In this document: positions 1 through 11,892 of the stretch, one piece after another
Layout: the number at the start of each line of letters is the position of its first letter
Numbering within the stretch: the stretch's first letter is position 1
Made by a program: the position numbers and the translations under genes
Notes under the pieces: model-generated
Told to the model about the DNA's origin: nothing
What the model saw: the letters and a program-made list of their open reading frames with translations, nothing else
Database searches by the model: none
Source: Omphalotus guepiniiformis
Taxonomy: Eukaryota > Basidiomycota > Agaricomycetes > Agaricales > Omphalotaceae
Reading direction: 5' to 3'
DNA: 64,000 nt
Assembly (NCBI GenBank): GCA_028554645.1
Contig: JAQOOI010000079.1
Span: forward strand, 744,001-808,000

Positions 1-724
1 CCTCATGGACTCACAGGACATTTAGATAGAAAGAAACTCTCTCGTCTCAGTCGCTCTTCGCGTCTTGGAATACCACCGTGGTGTCCTCTTTCTCACTACT
101 AACAGAATTACAACCTTCGACGAAGCTTTCCTTTCCAGGTTCTCCATCGGTATGTTCCCTTCTTAATCCCAGTTTTCTTCCGTGTATTCGGTCGTTGTAC
201 TTGTACTTTCACCACAGCTATCAGGTACCCTGAGTTGGACAATGAAGGTCGTCTCACTATCTGGTGCAAGTTCTTCCAGCTCGCGGGTTATCAGGTCGAA
301 AATCTTTCCGACATTGATTGTGATGGTGCTGTGAGGCCAGACAATGTGCTGTCCAGAAAGGAGATTGAGGAGTTGGCTGTCAAACCTTTTAATGGTGGGT
401 GATGTCGGAATTATGTGAATCAAGTATTGATCTCTTACTTTGCAGGTCGCACGATCAAAAACTTGGTACGGGCTTTTGTAATGTTTTTTTCTTTTCCTAC
501 AATCTTCTCATCCATTCCTGGTTTCAGGTGCGGACTGCGCAAGCTTTGGCTCTTTCTCTGTCAGTTCCACGTTCAACATGTCCCGATCGATTCTTATCAC
601 TAACATAAACGTTTGCTGCAGGAAAGTACCGCTCAGTATCGAACACGTAAAAATTGTTGTGAGAGCGCAGGAGAAGTTCTTGCGCGAGTTTGCCAGCATC
701 AAAGGAGAGAAGCTGGGTAATTGA
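1..724 (+). CDS. AAA+ ATPase, C-terminal part (partial at left edge)
   Basis: Only the 3' end is in the window. Exon 1 reads the sensor-1 region (GVLFLTTNR) followed by TFDEAFLSRF, typical of the AAA+ module in fungal AAA ATPases. A short intron begins near 153. The next exon gives a lid segment (YPELDNEGRLTIW) and then, across introns starting near 398 and 463, the sensor-2 type motif NGRTIKN..VRTAQALAL. The last intron is 560-621 (donor GTCAGT). The final exon encodes VPLSIEHVKIVVRAQEKF and ends GEKLGN at a TGA at 722-724. This lid and tail are characteristic of fungal AAA proteins with an ATPase core related to the 26S/BCS1-like group; the N-terminal domains that would specify the role are off the window. 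The product is probably an ATP-driven remodelling factor of unknown client. The family call is strong and the function is open. Confidence 0.8.
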
Positions 725-1100
725 TTTTGAGTGAATCTGAATCTAAGCATGTACGTGTAAGATGTATTTTGATTTCCGATCGTGCCTGTACTTAGTTTTG
801 TAATACCACAACTGTGCTGATGAATGCTCGATATGATTTGTATATCCAGCTTTGGCTGGACGGAAGGATCAAAGTACTCGGATTCGTTCAACTCCCAACA
901 GATCACATTTATGAATACTGTAATACTGCTGGTACATGTCCCCATCATTGCCCGAAGCGCGTTGCGTTGCTTTACTTGGAGAAAATGTGTACTTACTTAC
1001 ATATATAAACATATATAAGACAGTCAAGGTCAACGTGAATACTTACGAATATACTAGTCGAGGAAGTCGGACCAAAGGTACTTTAGGGCACAGGTACATA
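725..1100. other. Intergenic, tail-to-tail
   Basis: About 376 bp between the stop of the AAA+ gene and the stop of the monooxygenase gene. It contains AT-rich stretches near 990-1020 that could serve as 3' processing signals. No coding frame with family resemblance was seen. Confidence 0.6.
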
Positions 1101-2676
1101 TCATAGCTTTGATTCGGTACTTTGCTGCTTCTTCGCTTCTCGCAACATCTTCTCTAAAAGGTCAACCCACTCATGAGGACCATTCTCGCCAACACCTTTC
1201 ACCCAATCCTCTGCAAGCCCCTTCTTTTCTAAATCGACCCAAAACTTTCTCAGTATGTCCTTCTCTTCAAACATCTGCTTCTCCCATGCGGGCGTTACGA
1301 CTCGCCCTTCTATACCCTCCAAACCCGTGTCCGTTACGTCCGAGAAGGCGTAGAGCTGGTCTCTATGGTCATATTGCTCTTGGTTCTTGATTCTATGCCA
1401 TACTTGAGCTATCGTGAGGGGGTCGTCGGTGCCAAATTCTGCAACGAGGTCCTCGTAGCGGGTCATGATATCAACCGCTTCCTGCGTAGTATCGAGGGTG
1501 TGCGGATGTGCAAAGACATGCACCATCGCGCGCGCTTGAGCCTCGACGATTGGGAAAGGCGCGACTTTAAGTAGTAGCCCGATAAAGGCTAAACTGCTTG
1601 GGGGAATATTGGGGTGATTTAACGGAAAGACATGTTTTGCCAGAGGAAAGATATGGTATGAAGAGTTATATAACTCTCGTGGAATTGGAGGAAGCGCTTG
1701 AGGTAATTCATGATGAAAAATGGACTCGGAGAAGAACGGGAGGGACATCTCGTAGCCCGTTGCGAGGATACAATGATCGATGTTTGATTCGAGAGAGCCG
1801 TCCTCGAATACAACTTGGCCGTTGTCTTTGTACTCGACGACTCGGCCGCGTCGCTTGATGTTTCCTATATCCTCTGGAGTACTACCTGAGACCGACTGTA
1901 TAACTGTCGTCGCATGCAGTGACATCTCAGCGGTTAAGTCCGTCCCGCTGGGTCCTGCCCCAACTATCAATACGACTTTTCCTAGATCATGCGGGCGGCG
2001 ATACCATGCAGAGTGAGTTGCCTTCTCGGCCTTGATCCAACCATCAAGACCAGGTGTATCAGGATACCTGGGTTTCCGATAGTGTCCATTCGCGACGACT
2101 ACTAAATCGAAGAACCGTGTTTCCCCATTGGATAACTTCACTTTCCAACGCGAGTCTTCTCGTTCTACCGCTTCTACTCGTGTGTTGAGCTGGATGTGAG
2201 GGTATAGCTTGAAATGTTCGGCATAGGCTTCTAAGTATTGTTGAATTCTGTCCGCATGAGGAAAGACTGGAGTTGACGGAGGAAACGAGAAGCTGGTGAA
2301 TCCCATGACCGGATGAGGTAGATTCGTTGTCAGAGAGTCGTATAAGGGCGTAAGAGGAGGATCATCTACAGGCGGGGCAGGTAACCTAAGAACATCATAG
2401 GTATGGGTTAAAATCCGCTTGAAAAGTTCATTAACATTGTCAACATACCAAACTCCACCGACATTCTCGCGAGCCTCGAAGGCCGTGGCATTCCATGAAC
2501 CCCGTTTAAACTGCGGTGTGTCTAGGATGATCTTCAGTGCAGCTAGTCCTGATGGACCTGCTCCGATGATACCAATAGCTTTCTCTTCCGAGCTTTCACG
2601 AGGAATATCTGACCAGGACTTCAAGTCAGATATTAACGTTGCGCCATTTTTGGGACAACTTACCAGGGAGCTCCAT
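1101..2676 (-). CDS. Flavin-containing monooxygenase (FMO-like)
   Basis: Predicted 506-aa FAD- and NADPH-dependent monooxygenase of the FMO/Baeyer-Villiger type. An N-terminal Rossmann motif GIIGAGPSG lies at about residues 17-25, a second nucleotide-binding motif VVLIVGAGPSG near 215, and the FMO-type CILATGY motif near 282. The continuous ORF reaches 2705 but only from a TTG. I prefer an ATG at 2676 that encodes MELP, then a 55-nt intron (2609-2663, donor GTAAGT, CTGAC branch-like site, acceptor CAG), then DIPRESSEEKAIGI in frame. This removes 28 N-terminal residues that look like intron translation and places the FAD motif close to the N terminus, as usual for the family. The substrate cannot be read from sequence; such enzymes oxidise N, S or carbonyl groups of small molecules. 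There are no adjacent biosynthetic genes to suggest a cluster. Confidence 0.88.
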
Positions 2677-3557
2677 TCGAAGTGATAGTTAAAGTTAAAA
2701 GTCAAACATCGGATATGTTATAAAGCGAAGGGGTCTCAGACGGGTCGGGAATCTTCGTCAGAGGTCTGGTTCAGAGACTAGCATTTTGTGACTATCGATG
2801 AGCCCAACTCAAGCTGCGATTGCGTTTTTTATCCCGGTCCGGTTCCCCGAAGACTTCTGAAGTAAATATGCACAAAGACGATGTAGACCCTCGAGGATCG
2901 AGCTTATTATTATGGTAACACGTTAGAGAGCGGACCCCTTGGGTTTCGTTCAATGAATCCATAGCTAAACCATCTGTCATCTTTTCATCAATTTCTTCAT
3001 CATCAACCCTGACGACGTCGGAGCAAATTTGCAGTCAGTGGCGCCGAAGCCGACTACGTAGATCCTAGGCCAACTTGAGGGTATGGGCCAAGACTGGCAT
3101 GTACGAATCCTACCCGTCTGACATAACGCGAATTCGTTCCCTTGTTGCGCTGTTACAAGTCACGCTTACGATATACTTTCTTCACGTTCTCTCGCATGTA
3201 CTAGAACGCACGTATATGACAGAGCACGCAGACGTCTGACCTTGTTGACGCAAATTCAAGCCACGCACATCAAGACTACCGTTGTAATTCACGTTCGCTG
3301 GCCCTCTTACACCGTCGTAGAACCAGATGTCACCAACAATGCGAAAAAATGGCCATTGAAATAACGAATTCTACATTTCATCTCGAACTCGTAATTGCTG
3401 AAAGCGACGTGTAAACTATGCAAGTTAGTGAGTAAGTGCCTTCGAAAATCAAAGTACACTGATCTACCGTAGGGCAACTCTTTTCACAGAGCTAATTCTG
3501 GTGATTTCTGGTGAGCACACCTCGCGGGCATTCTTGAAAAACAGACCAACTTACCTT
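2677..3557. other. Intergenic, upstream of monooxygenase
   Basis: About 880 bp with no convincing coding frame. It contains the likely promoter of the minus-strand monooxygenase. The minus-strand Helitron should end at or below 4319, so the 3' terminus of that element may lie here, but I could not fix a hairpin followed by CTRR. Confidence 0.4.
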
Positions 3558-3998
3558 TTATCGTGTTTCAGATATGCTACTAGCACCCACGACTCGACGT
3601 TCCGTCTCATCGTTGTGAATAGGATTCTCTCCGGGGTTTGCTCTCGGTTCGCACGTATGGTCGAGAATGAGGTGGGCGAGGCGTGTATACGCGATTTCGT
3701 TCCAAGTTAACGACGTCGAAGACGCGGTGTGACCAGAAGACTGCTTTGGCTCATGCGTTTTTTCCGTCTCGCGAGGACTCTGAAGAGAATTCTCTCCGGG
3801 GTCTGGTCTCGCTTCAGGCGTCTGGTCGTGAATGAGGTGGGCGACGCGTGCATATGCGATTTCATTCCAAGTTAACAACGTCGACGACGTGGCGTGTCGT
3901 GCCTCAGGCGTTTTTTCTGTCTCGCGAGGACTCGTATTATTCGCGGCAGGAGTAACTAGGTGTTCAAGGCTCAAAGCTGTCAACGGGTTCTTCGACAT
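3558..3998 (-). CDS. Hypothetical small protein with two internal repeats
   Basis: ORF of about 146 codons from an ATG at 3998 (the frame is open slightly further upstream, with only a GTG). The protein contains two near-identical units, each with SPRETEKT, a SSTxLTWNEIAY segment, AHLI and PGEN. They are encoded by a DNA direct repeat (about 3629-3793 and 3796-3945). Both units keep the frame and show synonymous as well as conservative differences, which argues weakly for coding constraint. I do not recognise the family. It lies on the same strand as the Helitron gene and just downstream of it, so it could be element cargo or a chance frame in a repeat. Confidence 0.35.
   Translation of the reverse strand: MSKNPLTALSLEHLVTPAANNTSPRETEKTPEARHATSSTLLTWNEIAYARVAHLIHDQTPEARPDPGENSLQSPRETEKTHEPKQSSGHTASSTSLTWNEIAYTRLAHLILDHTCEPRANPGENPIHNDETERRVVGASSISETR
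3629..3945. repeat. Tandem direct repeat, two units of about 165 bp
   Basis: Both units begin TCTCCGGGGT and share GAATGAGGTGGGCGA, a TTCCAAGTTAAC block and TCTCGCGAGGACTC in the same order. Divergence is roughly 20% by eye. Confidence 0.75.
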
Positions 3999-4318
3999 GG
4001 CAGATGCGGAAAGATGGCGAGAAAGCACGAAATGTACTTACTTATACAAGGGGAGGTGATATCTGTGAATATTGTGAATTCCGTGAAAGTTGGCTATGTA
4101 TGTTTTGTCAATTTCTGAATCTGTCATATTTGTGCTTGCTTTTAGTTGCAGGAAATTCATGGACCCGCCCTTGGAAGACCCCCCGTGACTTACACCATGT
4201 CTGTCTACGATGAATGAGATGAAGCGCGTGCTGTAGGGATGGGACCCAGACAAGCCTACACAAAGCTCATGCCGGGGGATGAGAACCTCGAGACGAAGGT
4301 AGCCGCGTAAATTATCTT
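3999..4318. other. Intergenic, 3' flank of Helitron gene
   Basis: About 320 bp between the Helitron stop codon and the repeat-containing ORF. A weak inverted repeat (CTCATGCCGGGGGATGAG, about 4267-4284) is present. I see no CTRR terminus at the usual spacing on the minus strand. Confidence 0.35.
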
Positions 4319-7300
4319 CTACCTAGTTCTGACATAAATTGCAGCTGTTGCCCTTCGTCCTCTACATAACGTCATGTCCAGCTCGTCCGACCAGGTCTCG
4401 AAGGTCGGCCTACCCCCGTTCTGAAGTCCGTCGTAAAACCAGGTGTGTCTGCTTTCAGTGATGAACCGCGCTGTATAGTGGTAATCCCCATAATAAATGA
4501 CGCCGTACAGGAAAAATATCTGCTCATCCCCGTGTATTTCTGTCGTAATGACACGGTCAATGCACATGTTCGTTACAGGGTCAAAGTTCATGACAAGCAA
4601 CTCGGGAACGTGAACCATGGCAAAGGAAAACTGACAGCGCTCTCCACAGCGTTCACACCTCCACGCAGTCCGTTCAGGCGGAAGTTCAGTCACCCAAGCT
4701 GTCGTCGAAGGAATATCGATCGCGCGGTGCTCCAGCACAGCGGTACAGGAATCTCGCGTAGCAGAGGGTAAAGGTTGCGTCGAGAGGTGTAGCGAAGGAC
4801 ATGTTATGCTAGCGCGGACAATGACTTTGGATGACCGCAGAAGCCGTTGCAGTAGCTCGGTGAGTGAGGTGAGGTTACCATACCCAAAGATAGTCGGGCT
4901 CTCTTGTGCGAGCTCCTGACGCAGGTTTTCTCGAACGTCTTTTAAGGTGTTTTCGTTGTCGGAAATTCGTCCAAACCCAATGGCAACAGTTTCCAACGCA
5001 GTGTGGCCCATCTCACCGAAGTAACTCTGCCAACGTACAACGTCCGTCTTCCATACGTTGTGAAGGATACACAGGAAAGCATTGTAGGCGCAGCTGTTGC
5101 GATACCACTCCAAGGCCAACGGTAACGAGTGGGCTGAAGTGCCCGTACGAGTTGACTCGTTACTTGTGCGTCGACGTCGCGACGCGTTAGATCGTGTACT
5201 CGAGACGTGGCCTTTTGTCTTTGACAATGACGACGGCTTTCGTGGGCCGCCAAGCCCGTAAAGGGACGCTAGTTTCTGCTTCTTCGCATAAGGAGGCTCG
5301 TACCCTTCATCTTCAGCCTTTCGCTTGTTGCATTTGTACGCAGCATCGGTACATGTGGCCTCGCTTTCATATTGTGCGGTGCCGAATGGGAGCTCGCCTG
5401 AATGGACTGCAGTGGCAGCGGTAGCTCCTGGCGTTCCTCCGTCGCGAGCCGAGTCTATAACTTCTTTCAACCTTTTGAAGGTTTTCTTGTCGACAATAGA
5501 CCACAATTCGTCCTCTTCTGTGTCAAGGAGGTATGGATCTCGCGAACTCCACCTAACTGCAGGATGAATGTCTTTGGGAACATAACTCGACCCTTTCCAT
5601 GCTCTGAAGGTAGTGACCAAATCTTTTCGGCGCGAACCTGTGACTGAAGAGTTTAGCTTTCCGTTGTACTTCAGCTTGTTTATCTCGTCAAGCAGCTCTA
5701 ACTCACGGAACTCCCTTCGAAGTGCACCGCTAGCACCGCCCGTGATGTTTTTTGAGCTAAACTCACGGAGTATGATAGTTGCGTCTGCCAACGTGCTTCT
5801 AGATAGGGCGGTGTAGAACGCCTGGTGAGTGCGACAGTTGTTGAGGTCAACTGCGTTCGGTGTCAGACTTTGTCCTTGGGATGCATGTGTTGTCATGGAA
5901 AATCCAGGCAAGACATCGACTTGCTCGCGACTAATATAGAGCTTTGTATCATCAGGAAGATACACGTATCCAGACGCTTTGCGACGCGTGAGTGGTACAA
6001 CGTTGAGAGGGAGTCCGTCAAATTGTACAGGAGATGGAGGATTGGTAAGTGATACAAATAGGACATCCAAAACTTGCTGACCCCAGTGACCAACAGAGGC
6101 TGACCACCCGTACACAACTCCTCTTTGCCCTTTCGTGATGGAGAGCTCAGTGGCAGCATTGTGACGAATGATCACAGGCATGCCGACGCAGAGCGAAAGT
6201 TTTGCGGGGGAATGATTCTCGTGCATCGCAGGCGGAAGTGACCATAGAAGCTGCTGGAGACCTTCGTTAATGAAGTGGTACTTTGCAGCTTTCCTACGCT
6301 TACCGGAAGACTGCAGGTCATCCTTGTCAGTGACAGAGTCCTCGCAATAAAAATGTACAAGTTCCTGATTAGTGTCTTGTGCGAAACGGAGGCATCCCTG
6401 CTCGTTAATTTCGTCTTTGTGGAGATTCTCTGCAGTGATGATAGCTGCATTCCTGAAGCAGGGATCACCGATATTATTTCTCCCCTGTTGATTGGAAGAA
6501 ACAAGTGTTTCGAGGAACGTGATATCTTCTGGCGTACATGCTCTGTAACGCATGTTATCCAATGCTTTTCTGAGCTTTAGATCCTTTTCAGTAGAGGACT
6601 TAAGTCGCATGTTCTGCCGAAGTATAACGACCGTGGTGAAGTGATGCCACAAAGACTTTCCTATGGCGGCTTGCTGGTTCTTGAGCGAAGTATGAATGCT
6701 ACCAATTTTCCGACCATACAGTGACGAACTTTCTCCGCCAATCACTGGTGGTAGCTGAGCAAAATCACCTGCGACAATCATGTTTACCCCGCCGAACGAA
6801 ACGTCGGGTTTACCCTTGACTCTTGCTAACTTTTCACTAATCTTGTACATGTCAACAGCTGATAGCATAGAAATTTCATCGAGAAAGAGATAATCGACGC
6901 CTTCAAGGCGTGTATAAACCTGATTGAGAGTTGTTGCGGTGGCTTCTTCTTGCCTTGCATTGATTCCGAGCAAGTAATGATACGTTGAACCGCCGAGCAA
7001 AGCAGCGGCGTTCCCAGTGGGTGCAACGATAACGATACGGTGCCTTTGTTCCCTGCGACCGAAAAAATCGAGCAACGCGTGCAATACTCTTGATTTACCA
7101 GTGCCACCCATACCGCCAATGTACATCTGTAGAGGTTGCTGTGATACACCAATCGAATGGTTAGCTACAATTCTGAAAGCGCGCTCCTGCTCTTCATTTA
7201 AAGTAGAACTATCAACGACACTCGTAATTAGAGACCCAGTATCTGCAAACTCACACCCAAGCTTCTCGAAATAAGATCTGTCACATATCTCGACCCTGTT

Positions 7301-10300
7301 CGGTTTCAATGTGTGAGCAGTCTGAACTCCATCGCTATTGCCAGCGTCTGGAAGTGGCGGTGGTATTCTCCGGGATTGTAGTTCACGATCTCGTAGCATC
7401 TTCGTGTGCAAAGCCCATTGGTTACCGCTCATGGCAGGGACAGAAGGTAAGTCGAACATACCGTTCACGGGGGAGGCACACTGTGACAACCAACCAATAC
7501 TATGCAAAAGCCTGCGAACATCAGCCCTTTGATTCAGCATCTGTGCATACTTCGATCCAGAGCGGATGCCTGTTGCAGGGTCAAACAGAACGACTGTCTC
7601 TGCGTCAAGTGTCGCGTCGTCGACCGAGTCGTTGGCAACGAAATCATCATTTGACGCCTGAAGCACCTGTAGCATCTGTCCATCCCAAGAGTCAACTAAT
7701 GCGCTGGTCCCGGTGGCAGCTTTGAGCTGTGCACGGAAATCGTCTCTCGCATCCAGGCATTCATATCGAATATTGAAATATTTCATGTAAAGCAAGTGCT
7801 CGGGGTGGAACGTATAACCTTGAAATGCCTGATGCCAAGTCTCCTGGGGGCCCTTTAGAGTTTCGCCTGTCCTCCATGGTCGAAACAGCGTCAACATAGC
7901 ACAGCAGTAATATTCCCTGTCGCCAAGATCTGATCGAGGTAGAGAACCACCTAGGAAGTTGGGAACAGTGCGTTTCCAGTCTCTTCGTTCCGCAACACGA
8001 TGCGTGCTGTACAGAGGGTGGTTGGTAGCGAATAAAGCACCGCGTTCGGAGTCACGGATACCACGGCCCGGGTTCTTACTCTGAGGGAGGTTTATATCCG
8101 AGTCTTTCCCATGTAGGCAAGCTCTATCAAGAAAGGTCTCCAACACCGAGTTTTCGTCTCCGTCGAGCGGAAGACTGGGGTACGTGTCGTCCTCTTCATC
8201 ATCAGTAAACGTGTGCTCAGTCTTAGTCGTTCCATTTCTCCGCTTTCCTCGCTTCTCGCGATAGAACCTTCGGACCCAATCATATAGGGAGTAATGCTCA
8301 TGATCAACAGGACGGCAGGTATAGTCGTATGCTGAAGAGAGGCCAATAAACTTTCCTTGCTGTTTCACCAATACAACCTTGTCTTCAGCCGCGTTCTCTT
8401 CTGGATACCAAAATCTGCGAGCTTCTCTCACAAATGATTTCCAGTAGAAAGGAACAAATTGATGGTCGGTGTAGTGGTCTGGTCGTTGCATAAGGTAGTG
8501 GGAAATCATGGGAGCACCAAGTTCAAGTTTCGTGGATAACAAATTCACGATTTTCGTCATTAGGCTTCTTGATTTCTCCGTAGCTTTGAAGGGACCGTCC
8601 AGGATCTCCGTGTTGTTCTCAAAGACGGACCGAATAACATCAAATACAACGTGAGTCTTCAACCCACATTTTGTAATATAATCTGAGACATAGATCACAA
8701 CAGCTTTGATTGCAGTCCCAGACAACAAGCACGTCACGTCTGTATTTGACCTAAAGAGATAACTCAACGGGGGACAAACGTCGTTCATCCACGGCTCCGT
8801 TTTCTTTAAGTGCACGATGCCACTATCTTGTTCCACATATGAACTGGGAACAATTGCGCGAGGAAAACGTGCCTTACATTTCTTCCACACATTGTTAAGG
8901 CAGGACGTCGCAAAATTTTTCTTATTCGGGGTTCCGTCCTTGTTGAGACCTCTGGTGCAGTCATGCAAGTTAGATTTCGACAGTATATCATCGACGGTGA
9001 ACGTATATTGCCTGCGCCAATCAGCGTATTCGGCACAACGCGAGCATCCTGGTACCGCGCACGAGCAAGAAGGCGGGGGTGGAATTGGGAGTGTTTCAAT
9101 TGGGTTGCTGTATTCAGAGTGAGCGGAAGCCTCGTTCACATTTTCAAACACTTCTGACTTAGTGCCGTTTACAAATTCCCCGACTCGAACACTTTCGAGG
9201 TACGCTATCAACCGGCGCTTGAAGTCGGAGGCAGGATCAAGCAAGCGATCTCGTATCTCCTGCGGCGTGAGCGCACTCATGATCCACAGCATCAGATGTA
9301 AATGCAAGGTAAGTCTCCCTTGCTGCTCGCCTGTTCCGTAAAGGCAGATGTCTCACCGAACACACCAGGATGGTCCGAGTCGACACCAAGGATGTGTTTT
9401 ATGAACATTGTCACCATAAGATGAAAGAAGGTGCTACCAGCGACTGGATTCGAAGCAAGGAGATGACGACGTGCATTCCAGTCAGGGATCTCTAGAGTAA
9501 ACTTCTCCTTTGAGCCTGCGTAATACATACAAATTGGACTACTGACATCTGCGATTGCAAGCGTGATGTACCATGTGGGAGCACCCTTGTGTGCTATCAA
9601 CGACCATATTTCATTCCTCATGTACTTCTTGCTTGTCATTGAGCCCGGAACTTTGCCTGCAACATGATCTAGGTCCTTCATTAAATCGAAGCATGCCTGC
9701 TCAGAGTCAGAAGCAGGTTGTACATGTTCGCCATTACGCATACGAGTTGACAGGGCTTTGAGTGTGCCAATATCAAGGTTCATCATGCGTTCAGATATCT
9801 GAGTAAATTGTTTCTTCTCTGTCATAAGCCAGCCTTGTGTTGCGGCAGTTTTCATCTGCATGTGGCTAAACGCGACAAGCATGAACGTAGGATCAGTCTG
9901 GAATCTTTTGTCGTGATAGTGAAGGAGGTAGCTCGCATGAGCTTCAAAACTAAGGCTCGTTGAGCCAAGTGAACCTACTCCATACGGAAAGAGCCAAGGG
10001 AACATACGAGCGTATAAACCAGGATTGTTCCATAAAGACGCCGGGGAGGAATTGTTGGAGACTCGCAGAAAAGCACCGCCAGTTTCAAGGTGCGCCATCG
10101 CCTGGCTTTTTAGTGCATCCACCGACATCGTTTCCAGGTCTTTTCCGACAAGGCCATGAACTATGATCGGACATTGGCCCTCTTCAGTGCCGTCTTCATC
10201 GCCTGCATCGAAAACGCTGACGCCTTCAGGCACCTTCGTGGTGTGTCCCTTGACATACTCGACAGCCACTGCCGGTATATCCTGAGGGTATTCCAGAAGG

Positions 10301-11892
10301 TTTTCGGGAGAGTACCTCACGTCCTCGTATTCAGAGCTATTACAAATGAGCCACTGAAGAGCGTCAGATACCTCTCTGTGTCGAACAAGGAGTGGAGTCC
10401 TCTGATAATCTTTCAAGGTAGGTTTCGACGGTCCGCTGAACAGAACAGCGATAACGTCTTCCATGTCCTCTCGGGGAGGAGGTAACTGGTCGTAAATCTT
10501 CTGAATAGGTGTAGCATGGCAAATGACATTTGCGACCATCTTTTTCTGACCGTTCATGATCTTCACAAAATTTCGAGAGTGGTGTACTCTCGCAACTAGC
10601 AAGCGTTCAAAGTAGCGCAGTTTTGCAAGAACAGGGGGGACGGCACCTATCCACAGGCCATTTGCAAGACAGATTCGTGGGACCTGAACACGGCGAATGG
10701 ATTCACGGCAAGTATCACAAATATATTTACATCCAGGTTCCAATACAGGGCCTTTCATCTCATGTACCGCCTGAGTAGGCGATGTTCTAGGCAGGCGAGT
10801 CACACCCGAGACCTCCAAGATATGAAGAGATCGTTTAACATGTCTCAGGTTAGACAAGCGGACAAGTAAGGTGAGACGACCGCACACGGCACATCCAGCC
10901 TCTTCGATTTTAGACGGGTGAAGATCAGTGCACCACCCTCGAATGATTTTATCCTCCAGCTCTTGAGACAGCGGCGGTGGAGGAAAAGGATCTGGATCGC
11001 GGTGGGTCGAGGGCAGAGAAGACTCGTTTTTCCCAGCACCTCCGTCAGAGTCTGAAGAGGTTGTTTTGTTGACCGTTTTATTGTTTGCCTTCATCACCTT
11101 TGGCTTGCGCCCTCGTCTCGCACCACCGAGGACATCAAATACATGAAAGCAGCTAGTAGAGGACACAGGTGGTGGAAAGGAAAGTTCGTTAACTGTTTCG
11201 AGCTGGTAGACGGGAGTGGGAGCGTTGCCGCGGGGCCCGCCGCCTATCTGGACAGAAAGAGAGGTGGATGCAGGCGAGCACCAGCATCGCAGACCTTCGT
11301 CAAAAAGAAGCTGATAACTTTGCATATCACAGCTAGCAGCTCGACCAGCAAGAGACGGCGCTGGTGGCATGGGAAACCCGATGAAACACTCTGTCTCCAG
11401 AGAGTCATCGAACGACATGCGCGCATTACACCAAACAGCGGGGGTGTAAGGGCACTCAGACAGGCTTTGTTGGCGACGCAACAAAATCTTTCGAACGCGC
11501 AAGTTCGTACAGTTAACGTACGAACGGCACAAAGACGACAAAGCAAATACAAAACCCATGTAGAATTCATGGGGGTGCAGCTCAGATAGACACAATATTT
11601 CACGGTAAACATGTATTGCGGTGCGACGAACAGGGCGAAGCTGAACGGAAAAGAACGAGTCGGCAGACACAGAGAACACGTTAATCGCAGACAACGCGTC
11701 AATCGCAGAGAACACATCCAGAGATGCAGGTAACAACACATTCGATGATGCGGAAGGTAACACTGCGTATAAATACAGCGCCGTATGTACAGAGTAGCAT
11801 CCATGTGCAGAATTAACCACACAGAGGGCGTTCTCCAAAGACACATCTTCAACGGGGTGGGTGGGTCCCAGGTGAAGGACGCGCGTGGGCAT
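4319..11892 (-). pseudogene. Helitron Rep-helicase transposase with C-terminal USP-like peptidase, split by a frameshift
   Basis: Two abutting minus-strand frames form one Helitron transposase. The upstream frame (9292-11892, 866 aa from an ATG) has a poorly conserved N terminus, a Cys-containing region (AGCAVCGRL, ICDTCRESIRR) and the Helitron_like_N domain ending in LGVDSDHPGVFGETSAF. The downstream frame (4319-about 9340) resumes at YGTGEQQGRLTLHLHL, carrying the HUH motif HLH. It continues with the Rep tyrosine motif YVSDYITK (about 200 residues into this frame) and a PIF1-family SF1B helicase: Walker A GGMGGTGKS near 735, Walker B FLDEISML, GDFAQLPPV, LRQNMR, THASQGQSL and YTALSR. The C terminus has a Cys box (YRNSCAYNAF, near 1400) and a His box (HYTARF..WFYDG, near 1608) resembling ubiquitin-specific peptidases. 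The role is rolling-circle transposition in the nucleus. The frames join only if one base is missing in the A-run at 9340-9342, so this copy is probably non-autonomous unless that is a sequencing error. No standard intron explains the junction. Confidence 0.88.
9340..9342 (-). other. Apparent 1-nt frameshift in Helitron transposase
   Basis: The conserved Helitron context (GETSAF then YGTGEQQGRLTLHLH) is split between two reading frames at a T homopolymer on the coding strand (AAA on the plus strand). A single-base deletion here accounts for the shift. The short stretch between the two frames cannot hold a normal intron. Confidence 0.7.

Noticed and set aside
2609..2705. Longer N terminus of the monooxygenase in the unspliced frame
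   Set aside because: It begins at a TTG and reads through a canonical 55-nt intron; the spliced ATG model places the FAD motif correctly.
2706..4318. Helitron 3' terminus (hairpin plus CTRR)
   Set aside because: Several weak inverted repeats exist but none has CTRR at the usual 10-12 nt spacing on the minus strand.
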